Shown: in pieces, positions 39,092 to 49,006 of the stretch
Layout: the number at the start of each line of letters is the position of its first letter
Numbering within the stretch: the first letter of the stretch is position 1
Assembly: GCA_023380305.1 (NCBI GenBank)
Contig: JAMCQZ010000008.1
Coordinates: 69,588-122,658, forward strand
Reading direction: 5' to 3'
Origin: Patescibacteria group bacterium
Lineage (GTDB): Bacteria > Patescibacteriota > Minisyncoccia > UBA6257 > Colwellbacteraceae
Length of the DNA: 53,071 bases
Notes under the pieces: generated by a model
Seen by the model: only the letters and a program-made list of their open reading frames with translations
Told to the model about the DNA's origin: nothing
The model's database searches: none
Translations under genes and position numbers: made by a program

Positions 39092-39814
39092 TTACAACGC
39101 AATAATCGTCTCGGGGTTACGGTTTCCCGGGTTTTCCGGAAGCGCCGATTCGGCCACAGATTGGCTCTTCGGAAGCGGAATCACGGCCGCGGCCTGAGAA
39201 ACCCCAGTAGTGGCGCGATAAAAGCTGGCTGGGCCCGGATTTCCCACCCTTTCAATTTTACCTGATTTTCTAAGCTGTTCAATCACCCGACGCAAGGTAC
39301 GGCTGCTCAAGTGGCCGAAAGCCTGTTCTAAATCCTTGAACCTTGTTTCCGGACGCGTTTCCATAAATTTCCAAACCTGATCCAAGCTAGACGGCCGGCC
39401 AGTTCCTTGATTCGCCGGCTTGGCCATAACGTGGCCAGTTGGCCGTGTCATGCCACGATTTGGCCACTTGGCCATCTGACTAACAACCTGGCCATATTGT
39501 TTGTCCACGAACTCATCTTCAATAGTGACATCTGTCTCGGCCATAGCCACTTCTTTGGCCAAACCTTCCAGATGGCCAAGCTCCCTTAAAAGGACCTCGG
39601 CATTGATGTCCTTAATTTCTTGAATAGATTGGCCGAACCTTATTAGAGCCTTAAGCCTAGTAATTATTCTGTCTGATCCGGCCAAAACAAGATCAAACAC
39701 GGCCAGGTGAAGTTCGGCTTTTAACCTGTCCTGTTTAATCAATTCGGCCACCCTAAAAGTGGCGGCCGCAATGTCATTAGCAAGTTCCTGATACTGTGTC
39801 AGATACTCTGCCAT
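39092..39814 (-). CDS. Hypothetical protein with N-terminal helical region and winged-helix-like region
   Basis: ELANDIAAATFRVAELIKQDRLKAELHLAV...; FKDLEQAFGHLSSRTLRRVIEQLRKSGKIERVGNPG resembles a winged helix. Confidence 0.65.
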   Translation of the reverse strand: MAEYLTQYQELANDIAAATFRVAELIKQDRLKAELHLAVFDLVLAGSDRIITRLKALIRFGQSIQEIKDINAEVLLRELGHLEGLAKEVAMAETDVTIEDEFVDKQYGQVVSQMAKWPNRGMTRPTGHVMAKPANQGTGRPSSLDQVWKFMETRPETRFKDLEQAFGHLSSRTLRRVIEQLRKSGKIERVGNPGPASFYRATTGVSQAAAVIPLPKSQSVAESALPENPGNRNPETIIAL

Positions 39815-39829
39815 ATCACCCCGACACTA

Positions 39830-40549
39830 TCAGAAAACGAGGACAAGTGTCAAGGCAATTAAGACAGCCATTCCGGCCACGTGGCCAAAAACAATTTTGG
39901 GTCTAATTCGGCCATTCAAGGAGACAAATAAAAGGTTTAAGGGCAGGGCAATCCAGCCGAAAATCAATAGAGCGGAAAGCATGTCTGCGTGCCAGGGACT
40001 TATCCACAGCCTATTTATAAAAACCCGGGGAAGATCCAACCAGGAGCAGGTAGAAAAGATTTCGAAGCCGATCAAGGTAAAAGCTCCGGCGAAAAGCCTG
40101 GCCCGCTTCGGATAATCCGGAAGCATCACCGAGAAAAACTCCCGGAAAAGGAGCAAAAGGAGCAAAGCGAGAAGCCAGGGAGAAACCGCTCCGGCAAGCA
40201 CGCCGAGAAAAGCGGCGATCATCACCGAAGCAAAAAGCAATCCGTAAACGAATTTCCGGTTGATAAACACCATATCTTTCACGCCCAGGAGAAGATAGAA
40301 AATAACGCCGGCGATCAGCCAGAAATCCGCGGCCGGGACAATGCCCGAGAACACGAATCCCAGGAACAAACTGATCAAAAAAGAAGTGATCAGTTTTTCG
40401 GTATTCAAGGCCGGGAAGAAATAAAAAACGCAGGCCACCAAGGCCGCGAACCAAAAAGGAAGGTAAAAAAACGAGGCGGCGAGAATAAGCGCCTTAACCC
40501 CTAATTTTAATTTCGGAGTTTTCCAGACCGATTTTAACTTTTCCTCCAT
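39830..40549 (-). CDS. Polytopic membrane protein, unknown function
   Basis: Multiple hydrophobic helices; 56-bp overlap with the upstream clpB 3' end. Confidence 0.65.
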   Translation of the reverse strand: MEEKLKSVWKTPKLKLGVKALILAASFFYLPFWFAALVACVFYFFPALNTEKLITSFLISLFLGFVFSGIVPAADFWLIAGVIFYLLLGVKDMVFINRKFVYGLLFASVMIAAFLGVLAGAVSPWLLALLLLLLFREFFSVMLPDYPKRARLFAGAFTLIGFEIFSTCSWLDLPRVFINRLWISPWHADMLSALLIFGWIALPLNLLFVSLNGRIRPKIVFGHVAGMAVLIALTLVLVF

Positions 40550-43112
40550 TTTTTATTTCTCCTCTTATCAACCGATCGGCCAGCTGGTCGAGAATGGTCT
40601 TCTGAATGAAACGCTTAAGCGGACGCGCACCGAACTCGGGGTCGTAGCCCTTTTCAGCGATGTATTTCCTAGTGTCGGCGTCGATGACCGCCTTGATCCC
40701 CTTTTCCGCAAGCTGACGTCTCAAATTCTCTATCTGGATATCGACGATTTTCATAATATCCGGCTTGGTGAGCGAATGAAAAACAATGATGTCGTCCAAG
40801 CGGTTCAAAAACTCCGGCCGGAAACGATCGCGAAGCGCCTCCATCATCCTCGACCGGTAGTCGTCTTCTTTCCCCTTGAACTCATCAGCCGACATCTGGA
40901 AACCAACGCGTGAAATCTCGCGATTCAGCTCGGAACCGACGTTCGAGGTTAGAATAATGATGGCGTTTTTAAAATTCACCGTTTTCCCCTTGCCGTCGGT
41001 CAATCGGCCGTTATCCAAAACCTGCAAAAGCACGTTGAAGACCTCGGGGTGGGCTTTTTCGATCTCATCGAAAAGAATCAAACTATAGGGCTTGTGCCTC
41101 ACGGTCTCAGTAAGCTGGCCTCCCTCTTCGTGGCCGACATAACCCGGAGGCGATCCGATGAGCCGCGCCACCGAATGCTTTTCCATGTATTCGGACATAT
41201 CGATGCGGATAATGGCGTCGTCGCGATCAAACATAAATTCAGCCAAAGCCCTGGCGAGCTCGGTTTTACCGACGCCGGTCGGACCCATAAACATAAATGA
41301 CCCCAGGGGCCGGTTCGGATCGGCCAATCCGGCCCGGGCGCGGCGCAAAGCGTTCGAAACCGCCGAGATCGCCTCTTCCTGGCCTACCACGCGTTTGTTT
41401 CCTTCATCCTCGATCCTTACGAGCTTTTCCGCCTCGGATTCAAGCATGTTCGCCACCGGAATACCTGTCCAACGGGAAATAACCTTGGCCACATCCTCGG
41501 CGTCAACTTGCTCCTTGATAAAACGCTCTTTGCTGGCCTTGGTGCCGAAATGCTTCCTGTCATAGGCGCCGAATTCCTTTTCCGCCTGCGGCAATTCGCC
41601 ATAACGGATCTTCGCCACGGTCTCCAGATCGCCCTCGCGCTCGGCTTTTTCGGCGCTCCGGCGCAGATCCTCCAGTCTTTTTCTCAAATTATGGACGTTT
41701 TCGAAAACCAAACGTTCGGCCTGCCACTCTCCGGAGAGGCCGTCGTACTGCTTTTTCAAATCCTTCAAGGATTTATCGATGGCCTTCAATCTAGCCTCGC
41801 GTCCGGATTCCTTTTCCAGGGCCTTCCGTTCAATTTCAAGGCTCATAATCTGTTTCTTGAGGCTGTCGATCGATTGCGGAATAGACTCGCTTTCGAGCTT
41901 TCTCGCGGCCGAAGCCTCGTCGATCACGTCCACCGCCTTGTCCGGCAAGAACCTGTCGGAAATGTAGCGGGCGCTCAAATTGACGGCCGCCACTAACGCC
42001 TCGTCGGAAATCTTCAATCCATGATGGACTTCATATTTCTCCTTCAGCCCCCTCAAAATGGTAACGCTGTCCTCAAGCGACGGCTCCTCGACCATGATCG
42101 GCTGGAAACGACGCTCCAAGGCGGCGTCTTTTTCTATATGCAACTGATATTCGCGGGTGGTGGTCGCGCCGATGGCATGGAGCTCGCCCCGAGCGAGACT
42201 CGGCTTCAGCAAATTGGACGCATCCATAGCCCCCTCGGCCGAACCAGCGCCGATAATCATGTGGATTTCATCGATGAAAAGGATCATCTTGCCGCTCGAA
42301 TTTTTGATCTCTTTGACAAAAGCTTTCAGGCGGTCCTCAAACTCGCCGCGGAATTTGGTCCCGGCGATAAGCGATCCGAGGTCGAGAGAAATAATTTCTT
42401 TGCCCTTCAAGGTCTCCGGCACGTCGCCGGCGACGATTTTTTGCGCCAGCCCTTCAACGATGGCTGTTTTGCCAACGCCCGGTTCGCCGATCAGGACCGG
42501 ATTATTCTTGGTGCGGCGGGATAAAACCTGGATGACCCGCCGGAGCTCCTCGTCGCGGCCAATCAAGGGGTCAAGCTTGCCTTCGCGGGCCTTGTCGGTC
42601 AGGTTCTCCGAATATTTTTCCAGAACCTGAAACTTTGATTCGGGGGTCTCGTCGGTTACTTTGGCGCTGCCCCGGAGCTCGGCCAAAGCCCGCATCAGAC
42701 CTTCGCGGGTAACGCCAAAGCGCTCCAAAAGCATTTTAGCCGGAGAAACAACCTCGAAAACGCCGAGAAGCAGGTGTTCGCAGGAAATAAATTCGTCCTT
42801 ATTCATCTGGCTGAAACGAGCAGCCACGTCGATCACTTTGATGACCTCTTGGGAAAGATACATCTGGGAAACGTTGCTTTCGGAAAAAATCTTGGGTAAC
42901 CGGCGCAGTTCGTCGTTGATATCCGCTTCCAAAGCCGACAAATCAACGCCCAGCTTCTCCAAAATAGGTTGGGCCAAGGAATCGGGATCGCCGATCAAGG
43001 CATAAAGGAGGTGGAGACTGCGGAATTCTCCGTGCTTCATCGAAGAAGCGAGGTCCTGAGCGGATTGAAGCGCCTCTTGGGCTTTTAGGGTAAAACGATT
43101 GAAAGAATTCAT
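40494..43112 (-). CDS. clpB: ATP-dependent chaperone ClpB
   Basis: Two AAA+ modules ([30 protein letters not shown]) and long coiled-coil middle domain. Confidence 0.92.
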   Translation of the reverse strand: MNSFNRFTLKAQEALQSAQDLASSMKHGEFRSLHLLYALIGDPDSLAQPILEKLGVDLSALEADINDELRRLPKIFSESNVSQMYLSQEVIKVIDVAARFSQMNKDEFISCEHLLLGVFEVVSPAKMLLERFGVTREGLMRALAELRGSAKVTDETPESKFQVLEKYSENLTDKAREGKLDPLIGRDEELRRVIQVLSRRTKNNPVLIGEPGVGKTAIVEGLAQKIVAGDVPETLKGKEIISLDLGSLIAGTKFRGEFEDRLKAFVKEIKNSSGKMILFIDEIHMIIGAGSAEGAMDASNLLKPSLARGELHAIGATTTREYQLHIEKDAALERRFQPIMVEEPSLEDSVTILRGLKEKYEVHHGLKISDEALVAAVNLSARYISDRFLPDKAVDVIDEASAARKLESESIPQSIDSLKKQIMSLEIERKALEKESGREARLKAIDKSLKDLKKQYDGLSGEWQAERLVFENVHNLRKRLEDLRRSAEKAEREGDLETVAKIRYGELPQAEKEFGAYDRKHFGTKASKERFIKEQVDAEDVAKVISRWTGIPVANMLESEAEKLVRIEDEGNKRVVGQEEAISAVSNALRRARAGLADPNRPLGSFMFMGPTGVGKTELARALAEFMFDRDDAIIRIDMSEYMEKHSVARLIGSPPGYVGHEEGGQLTETVRHKPYSLILFDEIEKAHPEVFNVLLQVLDNGRLTDGKGKTVNFKNAIIILTSNVGSELNREISRVGFQMSADEFKGKEDDYRSRMMEALRDRFRPEFLNRLDDIIVFHSLTKPDIMKIVDIQIENLRRQLAEKGIKAVIDADTRKYIAEKGYDPEFGARPLKRFIQKTILDQLADRLIRGEIKNGGKVKIGLENSEIKIRG

Positions 43113-43181
43113 AAAGGCTTTTGTTAATTATGACACATTTTAGCAGACCTAAAATAGCAATAGCGACCGGAAAAAGTCAAA

Positions 43182-44411
43182 TCATTCCGGCTTCTCGACG
43201 AGAGTCGCCTCGATTGTTAAATCTCCTTCTCTCCGCCTGACCTTCAAAACCAGGACATCGCCTACCTTACGCGCCTCGACAACCGAAGAAAGGGTCCGCG
43301 TTTTCGACAGGTTCGCGCCGTCAATGGACAAAATAATATCTCCCTCTTTCAAGCCGGCCTTGTCAGCCGGAGAACCCTTGACAACGGCCGACTCTTTGTC
43401 GCCGGTGATCTTGGCGCCGGCATCTGTCATAACGTAACGGACACCGAGATAGGGCACAATTATCCGGCCGGTCTGCCGAAACGAGCTGATAACGTTCTTG
43501 GCCTTGTTGACCGGAATGGCAAAGCCAATACTCTGGGCATCGGACACAACGGCCGTGTTAATGCCAATGACCTCGCCTTTAAGGTTTAGAAGTGGACCGC
43601 CGGAATTGCCGGGATTGATGGCCGCGTCCGTCTGAATGACATTATCAATGGTTTCTATCTGGCCTTGGCCGTTTTCCGCGGTTACGTTCCTGGCCAGACC
43701 AGAGACAACGCCCACGGACACGGTATTCTCAAACTCAGCCAAAGCATTGCCAATAGTAATGGCTGTCTGGCCAAGCCTAATAGTGTCAGAGTCGCCAAGA
43801 GGCAACGCGGTCAAGCCGGTGGCCGCAATCCGCATTAAGGCCAAGTCCCTGGACGAGTCCCTGGCCACAATTGTGGCCACGTATTTGTCCCCGTTATTCA
43901 ACAAGACCGTGTACTCGGCTTTAGTGTCCGCGACCACATGGTTATTAGTGACAAGAAGGCCGTCCTCGGAAACAACGAAGCCGGTGCCGCCGCCGATGGT
44001 TCGCTTTTCGGTTTTGCCCGAAGAAGGACAGGGAATAGTAAAGGAAAAACCCCGGCCGAGGAAACGGCTGTCAAAACCAGAGAACGGGTCATAGGGGCAC
44101 TCCTCGAGCACGGGCAAATCCTTGGAAACGACAATGGAAACGACGGCTGGACTCGCTTTTTCCACTGTTTTGATAACCGCGTTCTCGTACTCGACGGTTG
44201 GGGCGTAAAGTTCCGGAGCCGGCGCAACCGGCTTGACGGCATTTTGAGGCAGAACAATAAAGGGTTTCAAATATTTGTCGTAAAAGTCGCTCCAAACGCT
44301 CGCTTTAGCCGGTTGGACCCCTGCCAATACTCCGGCAAGAGCCAAAACCGCGACCATCGAGGAAAAAACCGCCAATTTATTTTTCATGGATTTTAAAAAA
44401 TAAGATTTCAA
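43182..44411 (-). CDS. Trypsin-like serine protease with PDZ domain (DegP/HtrA family)
   Basis: GGGTGFVVSEDGLLVTNNHVV, SRDLALMRI, TDAAINPGNSGGPLLNLKGEVIGIN, PDZ region. Confidence 0.95.
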   Translation of the reverse strand: MKSYFLKSMKNKLAVFSSMVAVLALAGVLAGVQPAKASVWSDFYDKYLKPFIVLPQNAVKPVAPAPELYAPTVEYENAVIKTVEKASPAVVSIVVSKDLPVLEECPYDPFSGFDSRFLGRGFSFTIPCPSSGKTEKRTIGGGTGFVVSEDGLLVTNNHVVADTKAEYTVLLNNGDKYVATIVARDSSRDLALMRIAATGLTALPLGDSDTIRLGQTAITIGNALAEFENTVSVGVVSGLARNVTAENGQGQIETIDNVIQTDAAINPGNSGGPLLNLKGEVIGINTAVVSDAQSIGFAIPVNKAKNVISSFRQTGRIIVPYLGVRYVMTDAGAKITGDKESAVVKGSPADKAGLKEGDIILSIDGANLSKTRTLSSVVEARKVGDVLVLKVRRREGDLTIEATLVEKPE

Positions 44412-44436
44412 GACCTTTTTAAAAAATGGACTTCGT

Positions 44437-44465
44437 TTGCAAATCCATTTTATGACCCCTATAAT
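44437..44465 (+). promoter_or_regulatory. Predicted promoter for GT2 operon
   Basis: TTGCAA (44437-44442), 17-nt spacer, TATAAT (44460-44465). Confidence 0.5.
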
Positions 44466-44475
44466 GCGAGGTCAA
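44447..44475 (-). promoter_or_regulatory. Predicted promoter for htrA
   Basis: Minus strand TTGACC (44470-44475), 17-nt spacer, TAAAAT (44447-44452). Confidence 0.55.
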
Positions 44476-44530
44476 TGCCAATCGACCATTTTCCTTTATC
44501 CGGCCGAGGCTACATAATATATAGGAAGGC

Positions 44531-45805
44531 ATGCTCGACACCATCGCCCAAATCACGGGTTACTTCGCGGAATTCTTCGCCCTTTTTATGGGTATCTTTT
44601 ACCTTCTCACTTTCATCGAAAATAAAGACCGGATTGAAGCTCCGGCCGAGACCGAGCCAAAAAATCCAAGCTACCCGAGTGTTACCGTGGTCATCCCCGC
44701 CTATAACGAGGAAAAAAATATCGCCGCGACCATCGCCTCGGCCGCCAACCTGGATTACCCGGCCGAAAAACTGAAGATCCTCGTCGTGGACGACGGATCG
44801 AAAGACAAAACCCTGGAAGCCGGTCGGGCGGAAGCGGCCAAACACCCAGAACGAAACATCAAGGTTGTCGCCAATCCCCACGGAGGCAAGGCGAGAACGA
44901 TGAACGCGGCCATCGCGATGATCAATTCCGAATTTATGGTTACCCTGGACGCGGATTCTTACGTAACGCCCGACGCTTTGAAAAGAATGATTCCCTATTT
45001 TTCGAAAAACGAACGGGTGGCCGCCGTCGTCGCCGCCATGAAAATCCGCGATCCCAAAACTTTTCTCCAAAAGATCCAGAGCGCCGAATATCTCCTTTGT
45101 TTCTACATCAAAAAGATGATGTCCCTGGCAAACGGACTGCTCGTAACGCCCGGGCCGTTCAGCGCCTACCGCATGTCGGTTTTCGAAAAAATCGGCGGCT
45201 TCGAAGAAGGCAACTTGACCGAGGACGGCGAAATCGCCTTGAGGCTCCAAAAACACCAGTATTCGATCGAGTACTGCCATAACGCCGAGGTCTTTACGAA
45301 CGCTCCGGCGACGCTCAAGGCCCTAAAGAACCAGCGCGTCAGATGGAACCGCGGCACGCTACGCAATTTTTTCAAATACCGCAAGCTCCTCGGCGACCCC
45401 AGATATGGGGATTTCGGGCTGTTTATTTTCCCTTCAGCGATCTTCTTCCTTATCATCGCCTTCGACCTGTTTTTGATTTCGGTCGCCCATTTCGCCATCG
45501 CCGCGGCCAAAAAGATCGAATACGGAACACTCTTCCATCTTCCAAGGCTCTCTCTCGAAGGAGGACTGCATATCAGCAACTTTTTCATCCAACCGACCGC
45601 CATGCAGCTCATCTCGATCGTCATCTTCAGCCTATCGCTCATCTCTTTTTATTTCATTTACAAATATTCTCCGAAGGATTTGAAGGGCATGACGCTCTTT
45701 TATATCCCCTACATCCTCATCTATTATCCGCTCTTTGTCATCGGATTCTGGATGATCACCCTCTTTTACGAATTGACTCATCAAAAACTCTATTGGTATA
45801 AGTAA
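44531..45805 (+). CDS. Glycosyltransferase family 2 membrane protein
   Basis: VTVVIPAYNEEKNIAATI, ILVVDDGSKDKT, TLDADSYV, QRVRWNRG; C-terminal TM helices. Confidence 0.93.
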   Translation: MLDTIAQITGYFAEFFALFMGIFYLLTFIENKDRIEAPAETEPKNPSYPSVTVVIPAYNEEKNIAATIASAANLDYPAEKLKILVVDDGSKDKTLEAGRAEAAKHPERNIKVVANPHGGKARTMNAAIAMINSEFMVTLDADSYVTPDALKRMIPYFSKNERVAAVVAAMKIRDPKTFLQKIQSAEYLLCFYIKKMMSLANGLLVTPGPFSAYRMSVFEKIGGFEEGNLTEDGEIALRLQKHQYSIEYCHNAEVFTNAPATLKALKNQRVRWNRGTLRNFFKYRKLLGDPRYGDFGLFIFPSAIFFLIIAFDLFLISVAHFAIAAAKKIEYGTLFHLPRLSLEGGLHISNFFIQPTAMQLISIVIFSLSLISFYFIYKYSPKDLKGMTLFYIPYILIYYPLFVIGFWMITLFYELTHQKLYWYK

Positions 45806-45813
45806 TAGACATC

Positions 45814-46521
45814 ATGGAACAAACTCGAAGACAGCTCAGTCTGTTTAAGTTCGCCGCGGCCTTCGCCATTTCGTTCACCATTTTTATCGCCGGATTCGCC
45901 TTGAGTAATCGCTTGAGCCAATCACGGCTTCAAGATCTCCAAAACGACATCAACTCCCTCCAATCGGAATACAGCTCGCTCGAAATGCTCACTCTGATGG
46001 ACAAGACCTCGAACGTGAGTTGTGAAATGTACGAAGAACAAATCGTCAATTTCGCGAACGAAACCGACACCTTCGGACAAAAATTAGAGTTGGTGGCCAG
46101 CCGGCTTCCGGAACAAAACGCCGAGGTCGTCAACATGAAGACCAATTACTGGCTCATGGAAATCCGCGATTTCTTCACGCTGAAACAGATCGCGACGAAA
46201 TGCAATAAAAAATACACGACCGTCCTCTATTTCTTCGACCGGACCTGCGAAGATTGCGGCTATGAAGGAGAAATGCTCCGCCAGGTGAAACAGGAATATC
46301 CGGAAATCATGATCTACTCTTTCGATGTCTCGAACAAAGACATCTCCCTCATCAAAATCCTTTCGCAAATCTACAACATCAAAAACACGCCGACGCTGAT
46401 CATCGGCGATAAAAAGATAGAAAAAGAAATTTCCCGCCAGGAGCTGAATTCCATTTTGGGAATCAAATCCAAGCCCCTGATGATTTCTCCGGAGACAAAA
46501 CCGACAGAAACGACAAATTAG
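45814..46521 (+). CDS. Membrane-anchored thioredoxin-fold-like hypothetical protein
   Basis: N-terminal TM; TVLYFFDRTCEDCGYEGEMLRQVKQEYPEIMIYSFD...IYNIKNTPTLIIGDKKIEKEIS. Confidence 0.7.
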   Translation: MEQTRRQLSLFKFAAAFAISFTIFIAGFALSNRLSQSRLQDLQNDINSLQSEYSSLEMLTLMDKTSNVSCEMYEEQIVNFANETDTFGQKLELVASRLPEQNAEVVNMKTNYWLMEIRDFFTLKQIATKCNKKYTTVLYFFDRTCEDCGYEGEMLRQVKQEYPEIMIYSFDVSNKDISLIKILSQIYNIKNTPTLIIGDKKIEKEISRQELNSILGIKSKPLMISPETKPTETTN

Positions 46522-46524
46522 CAA

Positions 46525-47745
46525 TCAGCCGAGAATCTTTTTGATAGCCTTCAAGCCGACCGCGAGGTCGGCTTTTTCAAGCTCGCGGCTGAAACTGAAG
46601 CGCACACTCTCCAGGGCTTCTTTCTCCGAAAGACCCATGGCGAGAAGCACGTGCGACGGCAAGAGACTCCGACTCGAGCAAGCGGAACCGGCCGAAGCGG
46701 CGACGCCGAGCATATCGAGCCGGCCGATCATCTCTTCGGATTTCATTCCGGGAAACCTGACGTTTAAAATATGGGGGCTGCTTTTCCCGGGCGGGGTGTT
46801 CAAAGCTACTTTCCGGCCCAAAGCCTTGAGGCTTCGGCTAAAATAATCCTTGAGGATTGATACTTTTTTGAAAGATTCTTTTCTTTTCCGGCTGGCGATC
46901 TTAGCGGCAGCGGAAAAGCCGACGATGGCCGGAACGTTTTCCGTGCCCGACCGCAAACCGAATTCCTGGCCGCCTCCGGTAATAATCGGTTTCAAACCGA
47001 TTATCTTTCCCGCCTGGCGCTCCCTTCTGGAAACAATCCGGTTGAAATACAAAACCCCGACTCCTTTCGGGCCGAACATCTTGTGTCCGGACAAAGTAAC
47101 AAGATCGGCCTTCGTCGCTTCCGGAGAGCAATCAAAATATTGGAAGGCTTGGACCGCGTCCATATGGAAAAGCGGAAAAACCTCCCCTCCTCCGAAGCTC
47201 TCGCGATATTCCCTGACGATCCCGCCGATTTCTTTAACGTTTTCGATCGCTCCGGTTTCGTTATTCACGTAGTGGACCGAGACAACGGCCGTCCGCTCGT
47301 CCAACGACTGCTTGAGTTTTTGAACGTCGATCAATCCTTTTTTGTCCACCGGAAGATAGACCACCTCGACACCTTCGGCTTCCAAGTCTTCGGCCGTCTT
47401 CAAAACAGAATCGTGCTCGGTCGCCGAAACGATGATTTTAACCGGAAGATATTTCTCATTCCTTTTTAAATTATAAAAATCCCTGACGCTCCCACGCAAA
47501 GCCAAATTATTGGCTTCGGTGGCCGAACCGGTAAAAATAACATTGCGGAAATCCTCCAGGATGTCCCCGGCCAAAAGCTCGATGATTTTTCCGCGGCTTT
47601 CGTCGACCGCCCTCATCGCTTCCTGACCGAGATAATGGATGGCGCCGGGGTTCCCGAACCTATCGGAAAAATACGGCGTCATCGCTTTCAAAACCGCCTT
47701 GTCCAGAGGTGTGGTGGCGGCGGCGTCCAGATAAATGCGGTTCAT
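46525..47745 (-). CDS. Cysteine desulfurase (NifS/IscS-like)
   Basis: YLDAAATTPLDKAV, TGSATEANNLAL, HMDAVQAF, SGHKMFGPKGVGVLY, ASAGSACSS. Confidence 0.95.
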   Translation of the reverse strand: MNRIYLDAAATTPLDKAVLKAMTPYFSDRFGNPGAIHYLGQEAMRAVDESRGKIIELLAGDILEDFRNVIFTGSATEANNLALRGSVRDFYNLKRNEKYLPVKIIVSATEHDSVLKTAEDLEAEGVEVVYLPVDKKGLIDVQKLKQSLDERTAVVSVHYVNNETGAIENVKEIGGIVREYRESFGGGEVFPLFHMDAVQAFQYFDCSPEATKADLVTLSGHKMFGPKGVGVLYFNRIVSRRERQAGKIIGLKPIITGGGQEFGLRSGTENVPAIVGFSAAAKIASRKRKESFKKVSILKDYFSRSLKALGRKVALNTPPGKSSPHILNVRFPGMKSEEMIGRLDMLGVAASAGSACSSRSLLPSHVLLAMGLSEKEALESVRFSFSRELEKADLAVGLKAIKKILG

Positions 47746-47867
47746 ATTATGAGCTTAAACCGAAACACGAAGAATGAAAAATAAAGATTGGCGATCTGCC
47801 TTCGCCAAGGCTACGGCGGATGCTCAATTTATCGAAGCTCGCTTTACTCGCTATAAATTGGCAAAAA

Positions 47868-48449
47868 CTAAAAAAGGGTGTTCGGGGCGGACGCCAGGTC
47901 GCGGAGGATGCCCGAAAAATCAAGACTGACTTTGGCGATTTCCCCGCTTTTCCGGTCGGGGATCAAAAGATGACCCTGCTCTCTCGCTAGCTCGTAGAGA
48001 TCCTTGGTGATTTTGACGTCGTTTAGACAATAATTTTCGAGCTCTTTGTGCTGGCCTTCATTCCAAAGCCTGATGGCCTCGAGGCTGTGATGGGTCTTGC
48101 CCGCTCCGATATTTGTCTGGGCGAGGATATCGAGTCCGATGCGACTGCCAAAGTTCGCCTCGATCTCCTCGAGAATATCCAAGCGTTTCAAGGCCTTGGT
48201 GGAAAAAGGGAAATAACGATCGAGCACCGGCAAATCAAAACGATTGATGCTAAAGCCGACGACCAATCCGGAGTCCTGAAGCAAGCGACCGAGTTCGGCC
48301 ATGTTCGGCTCCCAAAAACTTTTAAACTTAGCCTCGTTGTAGGAATAAACGCAGGCGACCGAAACTTCAAGGTCGCCAATGTGTTCTTCGCCTCCGACGT
48401 CGGCAAAGGTGTTTTTGGTTTCAATATCGATAACAACAACGTCTTTCAT
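47868..48449 (-). CDS. RNase H-like 3'-5' exonuclease
   Basis: VVIDIETKNTFADVGG, VVGFSINRFDLPVLDRYF, SLEAIRLWNEGQHKELENYCLNDVKITKDLYE. Confidence 0.85.
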   Translation of the reverse strand: MKDVVVIDIETKNTFADVGGEEHIGDLEVSVACVYSYNEAKFKSFWEPNMAELGRLLQDSGLVVGFSINRFDLPVLDRYFPFSTKALKRLDILEEIEANFGSRIGLDILAQTNIGAGKTHHSLEAIRLWNEGQHKELENYCLNDVKITKDLYELAREQGHLLIPDRKSGEIAKVSLDFSGILRDLASAPNTLF

Positions 48450-48569
48450 AAAAGATAATGAAGAATAGCCGCTTTCCGAATTTTTTTCAACCCGCGGCGG
48501 GGGCCGCTAATAATCGAAATCGGGCAAAAAAAATAAGCCTTTTAATGACGTGCTTAGGTCTTTTGCATG

Positions 48570-48875
48570 TTAGCTTTTCAACACAACTTCGTGGACATAC
48601 TGGCCGCAATCGTTCGAGTGCGGTACGTACGCGCCCGGCTTCAAGGGATATTCCCGAAGCTTGTCCTCCACCTCGTCGGTGAAGCGGCTATTATGGAGAA
48701 TCCACGGCCGCCCCACTTCGTCGTACACCGCGATCAGCCCGTTATTCCGATCGATCGTGTTGGGTTCCCCGCGCTTGACATAGATTTCTTTCGGCGTCAT
48801 CGCCGGATGTTCCGATGTTCCAAGAGCCGAGAAGAAACCGAGGTCGAGCAGAACGTGAGACAGCTTCGTTTTCAT
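48570..48875 (-). CDS. Hypothetical protein preceded by a strong SD-like motif
   Basis: 101-aa ORF, GAGGGGAG 8 nt before ATG, consensus promoter upstream. Confidence 0.7.
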   Translation of the reverse strand: MKTKLSHVLLDLGFFSALGTSEHPAMTPKEIYVKRGEPNTIDRNNGLIAVYDEVGRPWILHNSRFTDEVEDKLREYPLKPGAYVPHSNDCGQYVHEVVLKS

Positions 48876-48895
48876 TATGCAAACTCCCCTCTAAA

Positions 48896-48907
48896 GGACC
48901 GCGGTCC
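48896..48907. promoter_or_regulatory. 12-bp perfect palindrome (possible operator) in the leader of the 48570-48875 ORF
   Basis: ggaccgcggtcc. Confidence 0.5.
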
Positions 48908-48932
48908 AAGTCTTAAATTCTTGGACAAAATT

Positions 48933-48961
48933 AGTATAACACATTTAGTTTAATTTGTCAA
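48933..48961 (-). promoter_or_regulatory. Consensus sigma70 promoter for the 48570-48875 ORF
   Basis: Minus strand TTGACA (48956-48961), 17-nt spacer, TATACT (48933-48938). Confidence 0.7.
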
Positions 48962-49006
48962 TAGTTATTCATTTTTCTTGATTTTTACTATATAATGAGG
49001 CTGTTT

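Noticed and set aside
44510-45280. 256-aa minus ORF antisense to GT2
   Set aside because: Shadow of a well-supported glycosyltransferase; no recognisable motifs.
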